Shown here: positions 20,160 to 28,655 of the stretch, piece after piece
How the letters are laid out: every line of letters begins with the position of its first letter
How positions within the stretch are numbered: the stretch's first letter is position 1
Assembly (NCBI GenBank): GCA_903844645.1
Contig: CAIMUP010000141.1
Location: forward strand, 1-64,000
From: an uncultured Bacteroidota bacterium
GTDB taxonomy: Bacteria; Bacteroidota; Bacteroidia; AKYH767-A; JABDAW01
Length of the DNA: 64,000 bases
Direction: 5' to 3'
Position numbers and translations under genes: made by a program
Notes under the pieces: generated by a model
What the model saw: the letters and a program-made list of their open reading frames with translations, nothing else
The model's database searches: none
What the model was told of the DNA's origin: nothing

Positions 20160-21143
20160 ATGGCAAAGAAAGACAAATTAAAGTACGGTGAGAACCAATT
20201 CCTGTCAAAAACAAAGAATAGCATGGACAAAGCTGTGAAGCTGATTACCTACCACGCTGCCCAAATAGCGGCTGCTTTGCTTGCTAACCCTTTGGATGCC
20301 GATTATATTATGATGAATACCCGCACCGCTGCGGCTGCCTTGGATGCTACTAATAAATTTACCTCTTTTAATAGTGTGGAAGGTGTACAGTCTGGCGCGA
20401 CGGAAAATGTGGATGTGGAATTAGCCCTTGTTCAGGGTGCTGACGGAACCGCCCGCGACTGGTATAACCGTACCGCCGCCGAATATGCCAAAAATAATAA
20501 ACCTCGGATGAAAGCCATCTGGAATAAAGGCTTGAAACCATTCCGCGGAAAGAAAGATAATGTCATCCTCGCCTTGCATACCCTTAGCCAAAATATCGGT
20601 GCCGATGCGAACCCCAGGATGATTGTCATAAAAGCAGAAGTGGATGCCAAATATGCCATTCTGAATCCTGATCGTAATGTTCAAAAATCTGCCTTTTTTA
20701 ATACCGGAACGAGCAGCAAAGCCCTCAAGACTTCGTGCAATGCGGCGATGACGATAGAATATCAAAATGCCGGAATTATCATGAATAAATTCCCTGCCAA
20801 CTTGCTTTTGATTCAAGAATCATTTCACGATATGGAGCTTCTGCTGGATAAACAACAAATGGTTTTCAACCCCACCCTGAATGCGAATGAAACGCTCGAC
20901 TTGGCAAAAAGAACTATGGTATTTAATACCAAATTCCGCTGCACCACCACCAGTGGCGATGCCTGGATCTATCTATCCAGCACGGCTGGCGGAACGGATA
21001 GTACGCCGGTAAAAATTATTAATGGCATCCCATTAGAATTTATTGCCTCTGCCTTCGCTATCACCGATTATGGGCAACATTGCCACATCACCCTCGTCAA
21101 TAAAGCAGGCGTAAAGGTGAGCTTTCATCTGGAACAATTTTAA
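20160..21143 (+). CDS. Hypothetical protein
   Basis: 327-aa ORF MAKKDKLKYGENQFLSKTKNSMDKAVKLITYHAAQIAAALL; no recognised domain. Confidence 0.8.
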   Translation: MAKKDKLKYGENQFLSKTKNSMDKAVKLITYHAAQIAAALLANPLDADYIMMNTRTAAAALDATNKFTSFNSVEGVQSGATENVDVELALVQGADGTARDWYNRTAAEYAKNNKPRMKAIWNKGLKPFRGKKDNVILALHTLSQNIGADANPRMIVIKAEVDAKYAILNPDRNVQKSAFFNTGTSSKALKTSCNAAMTIEYQNAGIIMNKFPANLLLIQESFHDMELLLDKQQMVFNPTLNANETLDLAKRTMVFNTKFRCTTTSGDAWIYLSSTAGGTDSTPVKIINGIPLEFIASAFAITDYGQHCHITLVNKAGVKVSFHLEQF

Positions 21144-21230
21144 TGAAATTACAAAACAAATATAAATAATACGAATCCAGGGAATGCCGATGCCCTAACC
21201 AAGTAAGCACAACATTAAATAAATAATAAA

Positions 21231-22151
21231 ATGGGAGAATTAATCATTTCTTATGTAACTTATGAACATCGTCACAGACGACTTCATGGATCCGCGACTT
21301 CTGTATTTCGCACAACAGATCTCGGAAACTTTCCACCACCACCAAGGGTTGGTGTACCAATTATTCCTGATACTTATGATGGCAAACCTTTAGCCTTCAT
21401 ATCTATTACAGGTAGCCCCTCTGACTCGGGAACTTATTTTCGTTCATCGCCTCCACCCGATACTATTGATGTCGGAACAAGTGATATTAATATCCTTGTT
21501 GTATATGCACCTTTTGGTGGGGGACCAGGTCCAATGTTTAATGGTGTTTTTATTGATGCTTTTGATGAAATAACAGGACAGTTTTTAGATAATGACTTTG
21601 TTACGGTCACGCCTGGTTCTCCAGCAATCAATACTGAAGCAAACGCTGAAGGTGATGTTATTACAACATCCTCTATTGAACATATTACCGCTGCGGATAC
21701 ATTAAATGCACCAGAAGGAGTTGTTTATTTTGATAAATGGGTTAATATTTTCGGAGACGGTTTCAATATTACTGATCATGATTGTAATCTTTCAGCTTCA
21801 GGTAATCACTTTGGAATAGCAATTGCCTTTTATGGTTCTGCACCCCGAATTGTTTTTGGTAAATTAAGAGAAGATCTCAAAGAATGTTTAGAACAAGGAT
21901 TTTCAATAATTATGACCGATACAGGTCCAATGATAGTTCCAGGTCATCATGGACCTGATGGAGGGGGAGGTCCTTTTGGATTTTCAATATCTCCGAAAGT
22001 GCTTAGCAGCCTTAATTCTAAACAACAGGAAGAAATAAAGTCATTGGCTAATAATTATCATAGTGTCGCTAAAAGTGCATTTAAGGAAGGTAATAAAGCT
22101 ATAGATATTGTTTCTCAAATAGCACAAATAGTAGGAGCAGTAAATAAGTAA
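21231..22151 (+). CDS. Hypothetical protein
   Basis: 306-aa ORF, no recognised family. Confidence 0.75.
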   Translation: MGELIISYVTYEHRHRRLHGSATSVFRTTDLGNFPPPPRVGVPIIPDTYDGKPLAFISITGSPSDSGTYFRSSPPPDTIDVGTSDINILVVYAPFGGGPGPMFNGVFIDAFDEITGQFLDNDFVTVTPGSPAINTEANAEGDVITTSSIEHITAADTLNAPEGVVYFDKWVNIFGDGFNITDHDCNLSASGNHFGIAIAFYGSAPRIVFGKLREDLKECLEQGFSIIMTDTGPMIVPGHHGPDGGGGPFGFSISPKVLSSLNSKQQEEIKSLANNYHSVAKSAFKEGNKAIDIVSQIAQIVGAVNK

Positions 22152-22160
22152 ATAAAGTAT

Positions 22161-22193
22161 ATACCAGACAGAAAATGAATTTCTGTCTGGTAT
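22161..22193. terminator. Perfect 14-bp-arm hairpin
   Basis: ATACCAGACAGAAA-ATGAA-TTTCTGTCTGGTAT. Confidence 0.65.
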
Positions 22194-22204
22194 TATGGTT
22201 TATA

Positions 22205-22269
22205 GGAGTATCCCGAAAATCCTTTGAAGTGTAGGGCGCGGCATCCGAAAAGCGAACGAGTAGGCATAG
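22205..22269 (+). repeat. Conserved intergenic element, copy 1
   Basis: GGAGTATCCCGAAAATCCTTTGAAGTGTAGGGCGCGGCATCCGAAAAGCGAACGAGTAGG; shared with 25105-25162 and partly 22599-22640. Confidence 0.75.
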
Positions 22270-22275
22270 AAAAAA

Positions 22276-22590
22276 ATGGACGAAAAACAACAAATGTGTG
22301 GAATGGGTGATTGCACCATCTACCGTGGCACAACAAAAATGGTAATACCTCAAGGTGGAGCGCATGTTCGTTCCGGTGAAATTCGATTGCCAAAATTATT
22401 TAATATAAAACCAACAGTAAGTTTAACTATTTATAGTTTGAACAATCCAGGTGCTACCTTTGTTCTTTATACTTTAGGAATTCATAATCTTGGAACTCAA
22501 ACACAAATAGTTTTTGATGCAACCAATACAGATAAAGGTGTTGCAATTCCAGATATAGAATTTTATTGTGATTATATGATTATGGGTTAA
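22276..22590 (+). CDS. Hypothetical protein
   Basis: 104-aa ORF MDEKQQMCGMGDCTIYRGTTKMVIPQGG. Confidence 0.7.
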   Translation: MDEKQQMCGMGDCTIYRGTTKMVIPQGGAHVRSGEIRLPKLFNIKPTVSLTIYSLNNPGATFVLYTLGIHNLGTQTQIVFDATNTDKGVAIPDIEFYCDYMIMG

Positions 22591-22598
22591 ATATATTT

Positions 22599-22640
22599 GG
22601 ATTGCCCCGAAAATCCTTCCCTGAATAGCGCGGTTACCAA
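22599..22640 (+). repeat. Conserved intergenic element, diverged copy 3
   Basis: GGATTGCCCCGAAAATCCTTCCCTGAATAGCGCGGTTACCAA. Confidence 0.55.
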
Positions 22641-22649
22641 AGTAAATTT

Positions 22650-23261
22650 ATGAAACGTATTATCCAACTATTTTTTCTGATCACGCTCCTTTCATCCTGT
22701 GCAAAAATCCCTGTCGAAGCCGTTGACCTTACCGATGCAATCATCAAAGAAGGTGACCGGATGCACACCCTGAATATCACGCTGCTGAATAAAATGTTTA
22801 AAGATAAGAGCGATAAAATAGATGACTTTATCAAGACAGAATATACGCCTCGCTTTCTGGAAAATTTTATGAAAAAAGTCCCCGCCGGCACCGATGCAAA
22901 AGCAGAATTACCCAATATGCTGAATGCAATAGTTCCCGAAATTACCTCCCGACGGAATCAAATGCAAACGACCCTCGAAGGACAACGGATTAAGTTGGTT
23001 ACTAAGCTGAACGATGATTATAAAACCTTTTCGGATGCCGCTCTGGCATTGAAAAAACTGATCGCCTCTGCCGTAAAGTTGAATAAAGAAGAACACGATT
23101 TGTTGAATACCATCAAGGGGCTTACAGGGATAAAATTGGATTTTAATCAGGTCGAAAGCGAGCTGGATAAATTCATTTTAAAAGCAGGTGATGCCAGCGG
23201 AACGACCGTAGGAAGCATCAATGAATTGAATGACGCAATCAATAGTATTATTAAGAAATAA
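22650..23261 (+). CDS. Putative lipoprotein
   Basis: MKRIIQLFFLITLLSSCAKIP lipobox. Confidence 0.78.
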   Translation: MKRIIQLFFLITLLSSCAKIPVEAVDLTDAIIKEGDRMHTLNITLLNKMFKDKSDKIDDFIKTEYTPRFLENFMKKVPAGTDAKAELPNMLNAIVPEITSRRNQMQTTLEGQRIKLVTKLNDDYKTFSDAALALKKLIASAVKLNKEEHDLLNTIKGLTGIKLDFNQVESELDKFILKAGDASGTTVGSINELNDAINSIIKK

Positions 23262-23273
23262 AAACCTGAACCC

Positions 23274-23540
23274 ATGCCGATAGATTGGAATAAAATTGCC
23301 GAAGATGCAGCCACCGATACCGATGCGGAATTCAAAAATAAAATGTCGAGCCTCACGAGATTAAACGAGGAGGACATCACATCTTTAATTAATGAAACAG
23401 GTATTGAGAACCCACAGTTTGCAGCCGTGATACAAGTTGTGAATGATGCTGCGACATCGAATAATGAGAAGGCGAATGCGATACAAAATATTACCAACGG
23501 TGTTGACCTTTTGGTCGGGATAGCAAAGAAATTTATTTAA
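23274..23540 (+). CDS. Small hypothetical protein
   Basis: 88-aa ORF in a tight + strand cluster. Confidence 0.7.
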   Translation: MPIDWNKIAEDAATDTDAEFKNKMSSLTRLNEEDITSLINETGIENPQFAAVIQVVNDAATSNNEKANAIQNITNGVDLLVGIAKKFI

Positions 23541-23558
23541 CGAAAAACAAAATTAATT

Positions 23559-24098
23559 ATGGCAGATATAGATTTATTAAGACCAAGAATACTTGCCTTC
23601 GAGGGTGGGTTTCAAAACATGGCTAACGACAAAGCGAATTATACCGAAGACGGTACATTGATAGGGACCAACAAAGGTGTTTCGGCAGCTACTTACGAAA
23701 AATTATTCGGCGAAAAACCTACCGTCGAAGATATTAAAAACCTGACCGATGAACAATTTGATGCCGTCTTGGCGAGCTTTGGAAAAGCCATTAAATACGA
23801 GGCTATCGTCAATCAAAGTGTTGCCGATATTTGGTTTGATTGGGCTTGGGCAAGCGGTCCTTATTATCCAAACAGACATGTTCAGGCAATTGTCGGAGCT
23901 AAGGTAGATGGGGCAGTGGGACAACATACCATTGATGCCGTAAATAATTTTTCAGATCAAGAAGATTTGTTTAATCAAATAAAACAAGCACGATTAGATT
24001 ATGTGGATGCCTTGGTCATGCAAACCCCAGCAGATAAGGGTTTTGAGGTGGGATGGAAGTCGCGGATTAACAACTATAATTACGAAGATATAGGATAA
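23559..24098 (+). CDS. Glycosyl hydrolase 108-like lysozyme/muramidase
   Basis: ILAFEGGFQNMANDKANYT...GTNKGVSAATYEKLFG; C-terminal peptidoglycan-binding-like GAKVDGAVGQHTIDAVN. Confidence 0.82.
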   Translation: MADIDLLRPRILAFEGGFQNMANDKANYTEDGTLIGTNKGVSAATYEKLFGEKPTVEDIKNLTDEQFDAVLASFGKAIKYEAIVNQSVADIWFDWAWASGPYYPNRHVQAIVGAKVDGAVGQHTIDAVNNFSDQEDLFNQIKQARLDYVDALVMQTPADKGFEVGWKSRINNYNYEDIG

Positions 24099-24125
24099 CA
24101 AATTAATAAATAAAAAACTAAAAAT

Positions 24126-25088
24126 ATGTCAAATGCATTAGTATTAAGCGGCGGTTCTGTCAAGGGATGTTTCCAGGCAGGAGCCATCAAAGCTGTTATC
24201 GAATCAGGTTTTATTCCAGATACGATTTACGGTATTTCGGTAGGAAGTTTAAACGGATCTTTCCTTGCACAAAAGGCAGGCGAGCGATACATCGCTAAGA
24301 ATTCTGAATTGGATCAGGATGATTGGAATGGGATAGCGAACGATTTGTGGAATTTTTGGGTAGCGAAAATAAAGCAACCGGATGATGTTGCTATCGAACG
24401 TGGGATTATTGGGGATGTGATTCGGATTGCCATCAATCAATTTAATGGGCTTTCCGATACTACTCCTATCAATACGTTGGTAGATGGTCTTTTAAAGCTG
24501 GATGTCTTGAGAGCATCGCCAGTGGATATCAAAGTGGGAGCTGTTGACTTCATTACCTCCGATTTATCTTATGTGGGTGCTGATGATGGGGATTTTATTA
24601 ATCATGTGAAAGGAAGTATTGCTATCCCGATAGCTATGCCACCCGCAGCGGGAGTGATGGGAGAAGTGCTGTTAGATGGCGGAACACGGGAAGTTGCGCC
24701 ACTTGGTGTTGCTATTAATGACGGTGCAGGAACGATTGTCGGGATTCTATGCCAGTCAAAAGATTTGAATGTTACCGGAACAGATTTCAATCCAAAGAAC
24801 CTGATGAAGTTTATTGATCGGTTAGAGGATATTATCGTCAATCAGAATGTAAAGAACGATTCGGAATGGATAACTTTTATTAATAAGGTAGTATCCGAAA
24901 CACAGGGAATGAATATCCCGTCGTTGCAGGGTTATAAGCTCATCAAGCATTTGATTATTCAGCCCGATGCCCCATTAAATTTGGACATCACCACCTTTAC
25001 AGAAGCGGATATATTATCTAATTTGCAATTAGGTTATCGCAAAGGGCAATCGCTGGTGAATGCGAACCCTGTGCCTTGGCTTAGTTAA
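24126..25088 (+). CDS. Patatin-like phospholipase
   Basis: LSGGSVKGCFQAGAIKAV, GISVGSLNG (GxSxG), late DGG catalytic motif. Confidence 0.9.
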   Translation: MSNALVLSGGSVKGCFQAGAIKAVIESGFIPDTIYGISVGSLNGSFLAQKAGERYIAKNSELDQDDWNGIANDLWNFWVAKIKQPDDVAIERGIIGDVIRIAINQFNGLSDTTPINTLVDGLLKLDVLRASPVDIKVGAVDFITSDLSYVGADDGDFINHVKGSIAIPIAMPPAAGVMGEVLLDGGTREVAPLGVAINDGAGTIVGILCQSKDLNVTGTDFNPKNLMKFIDRLEDIIVNQNVKNDSEWITFINKVVSETQGMNIPSLQGYKLIKHLIIQPDAPLNLDITTFTEADILSNLQLGYRKGQSLVNANPVPWLS

Positions 25089-25104
25089 AGAATATTAAAT
25101 AAAA

Positions 25105-25162
25105 GGAGTTCCCGAAAACCTTGAGAGTAGGGCGCGGATACCGAAAAGCGAATAGAGTAGGA
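25105..25162 (+). repeat. Conserved intergenic element, copy 2
   Basis: GGAGTTCCCGAAAACCTTGAGAGTAGGGCGCGGATACCGAAAAGCGAATAGAGTAGG. Confidence 0.75.
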
Positions 25163-25187
25163 GATTAAATAAATTAAATAATAAGTC

Positions 25188-25880
25188 ATGAATTTACAGA
25201 AACCCTTTAAGAATTTAGCAGTAGCAATCGCTCTGCTTTCGATAACCTTTATCGGTTATGCGCAACCCGCTGATGTGGTGGTATTAAAATACCAGAATTA
25301 CACCTCTTGGTTTTCGAAGACCGAACATATTCCTATAGTTGTGGAATATACCTTAACAGAGAGCATGCTGCAATGTAATAACCGTATTCCGAGGGCGGCG
25401 AAGTTTACTCCTGACCCGAACCACAAGGATATTACCAACCTGAATAACGATTATAAGAATAGCGGATACGACAGGGGGCATAACATGAATGCTGATGACA
25501 ACAAATGCGATGCGACGGGGATGAAAGAATGTTTTTATTTCTCTAACATGACGCCGCAACCCCATTCGTTCAATGCTGGTAGATGGGAAGATTTGGAGAA
25601 GCTGGAACGAATGGATGCGATGAAGTATGAGAAGGTAATCGTTACCATAGGAAGTATCGGGAAGTTTGAAACGATAGGGACTGATAACGCGGTGGTGGTG
25701 CCTAAGTTTATGTGGAAGGTTATCTATATCCCGTCACAAAGGAAATACAATGCCTACATGTTTCCGGATAAGGATAATGTTACCGAGCCTTTGGAAAGTT
25801 ATAAGGTAGATTTATCGCACATTGAGCAGCAAGCTGGTATTACTTTTACCAATGGCAAATTTGAATTCGATAAAGATTAA
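25188..25880 (+). CDS. Secreted DNA/RNA non-specific endonuclease (NUC1/EndoG type)
   Basis: Signal peptide; YDRGHNMNADDNKCDATGMKECFYFSNMTPQPHSFNAGRWEDLE (DRGH catalytic motif). Confidence 0.93.
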   Translation: MNLQKPFKNLAVAIALLSITFIGYAQPADVVVLKYQNYTSWFSKTEHIPIVVEYTLTESMLQCNNRIPRAAKFTPDPNHKDITNLNNDYKNSGYDRGHNMNADDNKCDATGMKECFYFSNMTPQPHSFNAGRWEDLEKLERMDAMKYEKVIVTIGSIGKFETIGTDNAVVVPKFMWKVIYIPSQRKYNAYMFPDKDNVTEPLESYKVDLSHIEQQAGITFTNGKFEFDKD

Positions 25881-25911
25881 CAAAGATTAATAAATCAGAA
25901 TTCATAATCTT

Positions 25912-26541
25912 ATGAAACCATTATTCATAACCATCATTCTGTTAGGAATAACCTTTACATCGTATTCCATAACCAAGGCGGCAGTACCGGCAGCACCCAT
26001 TGTGGATGTCTCGAACCTGATATCTAAAGAAGAATCTGCGAAGCAACTAAGTATCTTGAAAGATTCGATGGCGAAACAAATTAATGCCATGACAGAATCC
26101 TTAAAAGCCTTAAAAAAGGATGGCGGAAACAAGAGGTATATCAGCCGAAAGGAGTGGTGTTTGATATTATCCCCTATCCTTATTTTATTTATGGCATGCT
26201 TTGTCATTATGAAGAGCCTGAAAGGGAAGATTCATCTGGCTGATGGCTTCAAAGAGAATGAGGCGGTAACGATAACGGATACCTCGGTAACACCGCCCAT
26301 TACAAAATCTATCCTGCCGACAAGCAGCAGCCGGATTCTTGCATTCATGTCCGGCACAGCGGCTATTATTGTGGCGATATGCAGTGTTTCGTACGTGTAT
26401 TATATGTTTATCTTGACGGGAACGGTGCCTGACTTATCCAAATTTTTTGACATTATTTTAAGTTTAGGTATCGGCGTGGTGCCTTATGGTTTTAATCGGT
26501 TGGCGAATGGTATCAAACAACCGCCGCCGCAACAGCAATAG
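25912..26541 (+). CDS. Hypothetical membrane protein
   Basis: N-terminal signal/TM plus two further TM segments. Confidence 0.72.
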   Translation: MKPLFITIILLGITFTSYSITKAAVPAAPIVDVSNLISKEESAKQLSILKDSMAKQINAMTESLKALKKDGGNKRYISRKEWCLILSPILILFMACFVIMKSLKGKIHLADGFKENEAVTITDTSVTPPITKSILPTSSSRILAFMSGTAAIIVAICSVSYVYYMFILTGTVPDLSKFFDIILSLGIGVVPYGFNRLANGIKQPPPQQQ

Positions 26542-26555
26542 TCATTAATCAGTAT

Positions 26556-26586
26556 CAAAAGCCGGCTCATTGCTGGCTTTTTTTAT
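26556..26586. terminator. Terminator hairpin
   Basis: AAAAGCCGGCTCATTGCTGGCTTTTTTTAT. Confidence 0.7.
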
Positions 26587-26766
26587 TTAATGCTATCGCT
26601 TATTTTATTATTTATACAAGGAGTGGACAAATAGGGTTGTTTATTAATTATATCTTATTCAGAAATCATCTTTCTTAAACAGAAGAAAGCGCTGCGAAGG
26701 TACTTCCGTTTTCGTAACTTTGCCGAATTGCATTTAATGCCATAACGAACCCTAATTTTTAGTACG

Positions 26767-27828
26767 ATGAACAAAACAATTCTATTGATAGAAGACAATT
26801 TGGAGATGCGGGAGAACACTGCCGAGATCCTGGAACTCGCGAAGTATAAGGTCCTCACTGCCGCCAATGGGAAGGAGGGCGTGAAGATTGCCCAGACCAA
26901 AAAACCGGATATTATTATCTGTGATATTATGATGCCCGTGCTGGATGGGTATGGCGTGTTGCATATTCTTAGTAACGATATGGCGACGGCGAGTATCCCC
27001 TTTATTTTCCTCACTGCCAAAGCCGAGCAAATGGATTACAGAAAGGGCATGGGGCTTGGCGCGGATGATTATCTGACGAAGCCTTTTGACGATACCGAAT
27101 TGCTCAATGCGATAGAGGTACGCCTCCGGAAGAGCGAGATATTGAAGGGCGAATATGCTAAGAACACCGAAGGATTAAACGAATTCTTTCTGGAGGCTTC
27201 GGGACTGATGGAGCTGAATAACTTATCCGAATCGCGACAAAGCAAACGCTATAAAAAGAAAGACGAACTGTACCACGAGGACGGCTTGCCGAAGTTCGTT
27301 TATTTCATTAACAAAGGCAAAATAAAGACTTTCAAATCGAATGCCGAGGGTAAGGAATTCACCATTGGGCTGTACAAGGAAGGCGAATTCCTGGGCTATA
27401 CCTCGATGTTGGAGGGAGGAAATTATACAGAGAGTGCCGAGGCGATGGAAGACTCTGACCTGGTTTTGATTCCTAAACAAGATTTTTTTACCCTCCTGTT
27501 TAACAACCGCGATGTGGCTCATAAATTCATCAAACTCCTTTCCAATAACCTGATAGATAAAGAAGATCGCTTGCTAAAGCTTGCCTATGATTCGGTTCGG
27601 AAACGCGTTGCCGAATCGTTGATTATGCTGCATGAAAAATACAAAACCGAGGACGAGACGAACCCCCACGTCATCGTATCGAGGGACGACCTGGCGAACC
27701 TTGTCGGAACGGCAACCGAATCGGTGATACGGACATTGTCGGACTTCAAAGACGAAAACATCATCCAGATAAAGGGCAGCAACATCACGATTTTGAACTA
27801 CGAAAAACTCGTCAAGATGCGGAATTAA
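26767..27828 (+). CDS. Response regulator fused to Crp/Fnr cyclic-nucleotide-binding + HTH
   Basis: REC (ILLIEDNLEMRENTAEIL, DIIICDIMMPVLDGYG, FLTAKAE) then GEFLGYTSMLEGG cNMP-like and DLANLVGTATESVIRTLSDFK HTH. Confidence 0.92.
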   Translation: MNKTILLIEDNLEMRENTAEILELAKYKVLTAANGKEGVKIAQTKKPDIIICDIMMPVLDGYGVLHILSNDMATASIPFIFLTAKAEQMDYRKGMGLGADDYLTKPFDDTELLNAIEVRLRKSEILKGEYAKNTEGLNEFFLEASGLMELNNLSESRQSKRYKKKDELYHEDGLPKFVYFINKGKIKTFKSNAEGKEFTIGLYKEGEFLGYTSMLEGGNYTESAEAMEDSDLVLIPKQDFFTLLFNNRDVAHKFIKLLSNNLIDKEDRLLKLAYDSVRKRVAESLIMLHEKYKTEDETNPHVIVSRDDLANLVGTATESVIRTLSDFKDENIIQIKGSNITILNYEKLVKMRN

Positions 27829-27837
27829 ATCCCTTTC

Positions 27838-27900
27838 CCATTCATCATTTCCATCACCCGATTCATCATTTCCACTACCCTATTCATCGTTTTATTGTTG
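27838..27900. repeat. Array E: 21-bp mini-array, 3 units
   Basis: CATTCATCATTTCCATCACCC / GATTCATCATTTCCACTACCC / TATTCATCG... Confidence 0.85.
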
Positions 27901-27933
27901 CTCCCAAACGGTCGCAATCATAAAACGATGAAT
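27882..27933. repeat. Hairpin element HL (left flank of array F)
   Basis: ATTCATCGTTTTATTGTTGCTCCCAAACGGTCGCAATCATAAAACGATGAAT; near-perfect 20-bp arms; related to 45997, 28592, 47060. Confidence 0.75.
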
Positions 27934-28032
27934 CCGATGAAGCCATTAACCGAAGTGAAACACCATATTCAGGTTCACAATCATCTTTTTAAGGAAATGG
28001 CTATCCTTTTTATGAATGTGAAGACCCTTTAA
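27928..28032 (+). CDS. Possible 34-aa small ORF upstream of array F
   Basis: MNPMKPLTEVKHHIQVHNHLFKEMAILFMNVKTL*. Confidence 0.25.
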   Translation: MNPMKPLTEVKHHIQVHNHLFKEMAILFMNVKTL

Positions 28033-28035
28033 TTC

Positions 28036-28470
28036 CAGCCGACGCTTCACTTTGGCAAAGTGCCTATACATTTTGCCAAAGTGTCTATACATTTCGGAAA
28101 AGTGTCTATACATTTCGGCAAAGTGTCTATACATTTTGGCAAAAGGTCTATACATTTCGGCTAAATGTATAGACCTTTTGCCAAAATGTATAGACATCTC
28201 GATAAAATGTATAGACATCTCGTTATCCGACAATATCCTTTTTCCAGCCGACGCTTCACTTTGGCAAAGTGAGTACTCAAAACACGAAAGTGAGTACTCA
28301 AATTCGGAAAGTGAGTACTCAAAAACCGAAAGTGAGTACTCAAAACGCGAAAGTGAGTACTCAAAATCGGAAAGTGAGTACTCAAAAACGGAAAGTGAGT
28401 ACTCAAAAAGCAAAAGTGAGTACTCAAAACGCAAAAGTGAGTACTCACTTTGCCAAAGTGAAGCGTCGGA
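28036..28470. repeat. Array F: composite 21-bp array, two unrelated sub-arrays and flanking 25-bp repeats
   Basis: AAAGTGTCTATACATTTCGGC from 28057 with an inverted portion at 28162; AAAGTGAGTACTCAAAACGCG from 28266 (9 units); GCCGACGCTTCACTTTGGCAAAGTG at both sub-array starts and inverted at the end. Confidence 0.97.
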
Positions 28471-28591
28471 TGGAAAAGAAGGTTCGGCAGATGGTTTTTA
28501 TGCCTTATCAAATTAGAAAAATGGTTGTTCTATTTTGAAATGAGGCTCTCCATTTTGGAGGTATTGGTAATGGTATTGGAATTTTATTTTT

Positions 28592-28634
28592 CCTTTTATG
28601 ATAGCATCCGCTTTGGCGGTGCTACAATAAAAGG
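28592..28634. repeat. Hairpin element HR (right flank of array F)
   Basis: CCTTTTATGATAGCATCCGCTTTGGCGGTGCTACAATAAAAGG, near-identical to 47060-47102. Confidence 0.85.
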
Positions 28635-28655
28635 AAGATGGAAATGATGCTTATC

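Noticed and set aside
20160-26541. Integron cassette array with attC sites
   Set aside because: The repeated intergenic element lacks RYYYAAC/GTTRRRY core sites and no integron integrase is present in the window.
27928-28032. Homologue of the 29-aa leader microprotein upstream of array F (MNPMKPLTEVKHHIQVHNHLFKEMAILFMNVKTL)
   Set aside because: Superficial resemblance (PLTE...AILF..VKTL) without nucleotide similarity or gapless alignment; kept only as a low-confidence small ORF.
28036-28470. CRISPR array
   Set aside because: Units are contiguous 21-mers with no alternating constant repeats and unique spacers of typical length, and no cas genes occur nearby. The same holds for the other arrays.
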